Positions 14,011 through 14,291 of a stretch of 14,291 nucleotides of DNA are shown piece by piece. Every line of letters begins with the position of its first letter. Position 1 is the first letter of the stretch. A program made the position numbers and the translations under genes. The stretch is from positions 1-14,291 of the forward strand of contig MCBC01000048.1 in NCBI GenBank assembly GCA_001723855.1, written 5' to 3'. This DNA comes from Candidatus Altarchaeales archaeon WOR_SM1_86-2. Its GTDB lineage: Archaea > Altiarchaeota > Altiarchaeia > IMC4 > MCBC01. The notes beneath the pieces are model-generated. The model saw nothing but the letters and a program-made list of their open reading frames with translations. It ran no database searches and was not told the DNA's origin.

Positions 14011-14019
14011 CTATATAAA
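14011..14019 (-). promoter_or_regulatory. TATA box of the knottin-like lipoprotein gene
   Basis: On the minus strand this reads ATTTATATAG, a near-consensus archaeal TATA box centred about 30 bases before the ATG at 13985. The palindromic operator-like site lies 35-65 bases further upstream. Confidence 0.5.
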
Positions 14020-14053
14020 TGAATAAAAATTTTTTGAAAACAAAAATTAAATC

Positions 14054-14079
14054 TGACATTATAATGTCACTGTGACATT
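14054..14079. promoter_or_regulatory. Operator-like element with three alternating half-sites
   Basis: TGACATTATAATGTCA (14054-14069) is a perfect 16-base palindrome. It overlaps a second inverted repeat, AATGTCAC (14063-14070) and GTGACATT (14072-14079), with a 1-base centre. The result is three half-sites TGACATT / AATGTCA / TGACATT. It sits in the 215-base gap between two divergent genes, beyond the TATA box of the lipoprotein, where an activator or repressor dimer could affect both. Such overlapping palindromes are typical binding sites for dimeric regulators. The regulator is not known. Confidence 0.6.
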
Positions 14080-14147
14080 CAATATCCTGGTTTTAACAAT
14101 TTTTTCGTCGTGTCCACTAATTGGCTGAAATTTCTTTATTATTATTT

Positions 14148-14200
14148 TTTGCCACCTCCGTATTTTATGAGTTGGAAACATAAAACGACGAGGTGACAAA
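14148..14200 (+). promoter_or_regulatory. Hairpin that masks the SD of the last gene
   Basis: TTTGCCACCTC (14148-14158) pairs with GAGGTGACAAA (14190-14200) at 10 of 11 positions (one C-A mismatch), and a further T can reach the A of the ATG. The right arm contains the whole SD (GAGGTGA, 14190-14196). Inside, TTTTATG (14163-14169) pairs perfectly with CATAAAA (14179-14185) around a 9-base loop. If transcription starts upstream of 14148, the SD is hidden when this folds. A TATA-like TTTATTATTA at about 14134-14143 would instead start transcription inside the hairpin. Confidence 0.5.
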
Positions 14201-14291
14201 ATGAACTCACTCCAATTTAGAGGAGCATTAAATATAGGGGAAGAAGAAAATATAAATATAGAGTCCCTGATTGGTGCTCTAAGGGAAGGAA
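14201..14291 (+). CDS. Start of an unidentified gene, cut by window edge
   Basis: ATG 14201 follows a clear SD (GAGGTGA, four bases before it). The frame is open for all 30 visible codons: MNSLQFRGALNIGEEENINI and then ESLIGALREG, running off the window. The stretch is acidic with no hydrophobic segment or motif, so no function can be given. It is divergent from the lipoprotein gene and lies downstream of the operator-like palindrome and the SD-masking hairpin. A good SD is uncommon in this window. Confidence 0.55.
   Translation, partial: MNSLQFRGALNIGEEENINIESLIGALREG

Overview
The window is archaeal, almost certainly from a euryarchaeote-like lineage. The evidence is a minichromosome maintenance (MCM) replicative helicase, a single-domain archaeal histone, 2-phosphoglycerate kinase and cyclic 2,3-diphosphoglycerate (cDPG) synthetase, a bifunctional sugar-1-phosphate nucleotidyltransferase of archaeal type, and TATA boxes about 25 bases ahead of start codons that mostly lack a Shine-Dalgarno (SD) sequence. 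The cDPG pair is best known from thermophilic methanogens (Methanothermus, Methanothermobacter, Methanopyrus), so a methanogen or a relative is plausible. No core methanogenesis gene is present and I cannot name the genus.

Layout. The left edge holds the 3' part of a PsbP-like domain gene, ended by a strong hairpin plus T-tract. A leftward AIR synthase/selenophosphate synthetase-like gene follows. Divergent from it is a 1,860-codon mcm gene, whose 672-residue helicase is interrupted by two large inteins of 544 and 644 residues. Both have LAGLIDADG endonuclease motifs and extra helix-turn-helix-like regions. Next come nadA (quinolinate synthase), a RidA-like frame with no recognisable start codon, and cDPG synthetase, all rightward and closely packed. 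After a 286-base non-coding stretch that looks like a structured leader or small RNA come 2-phosphoglycerate kinase and a histone gene. Convergent with these is a leftward pair: an HTH-CBS regulator followed by the sugar nucleotidyltransferase/acyltransferase. The right end has a five-helix membrane protein, a convergent small lipoprotein with an inhibitor-cystine-knot cysteine pattern, a palindromic operator-like site, and the start of an unidentified gene. That gene's SD sequence sits inside a predicted hairpin.

How the genes fit together. 2-phosphoglycerate kinase (2-PG to 2,3-DPG) and cDPG synthetase (2,3-DPG to cyclic 2,3-DPG) make a complete two-step pathway to an osmolyte and thermoprotectant. 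The helicase cannot form its Walker A site until the first intein is spliced out, so replication depends on protein splicing.

Most worth a second look: the second MCM intein lacks the usual block B histidine; the inteins carry HTH-like additions; the RidA frame has no start; the leader upstream of 2-phosphoglycerate kinase appears structured and its start codon is ambiguous; the knottin-like lipoprotein; and the operator plus SD-masking hairpin at the right edge. No CRISPR array, tRNA, rRNA or insertion sequence was seen.
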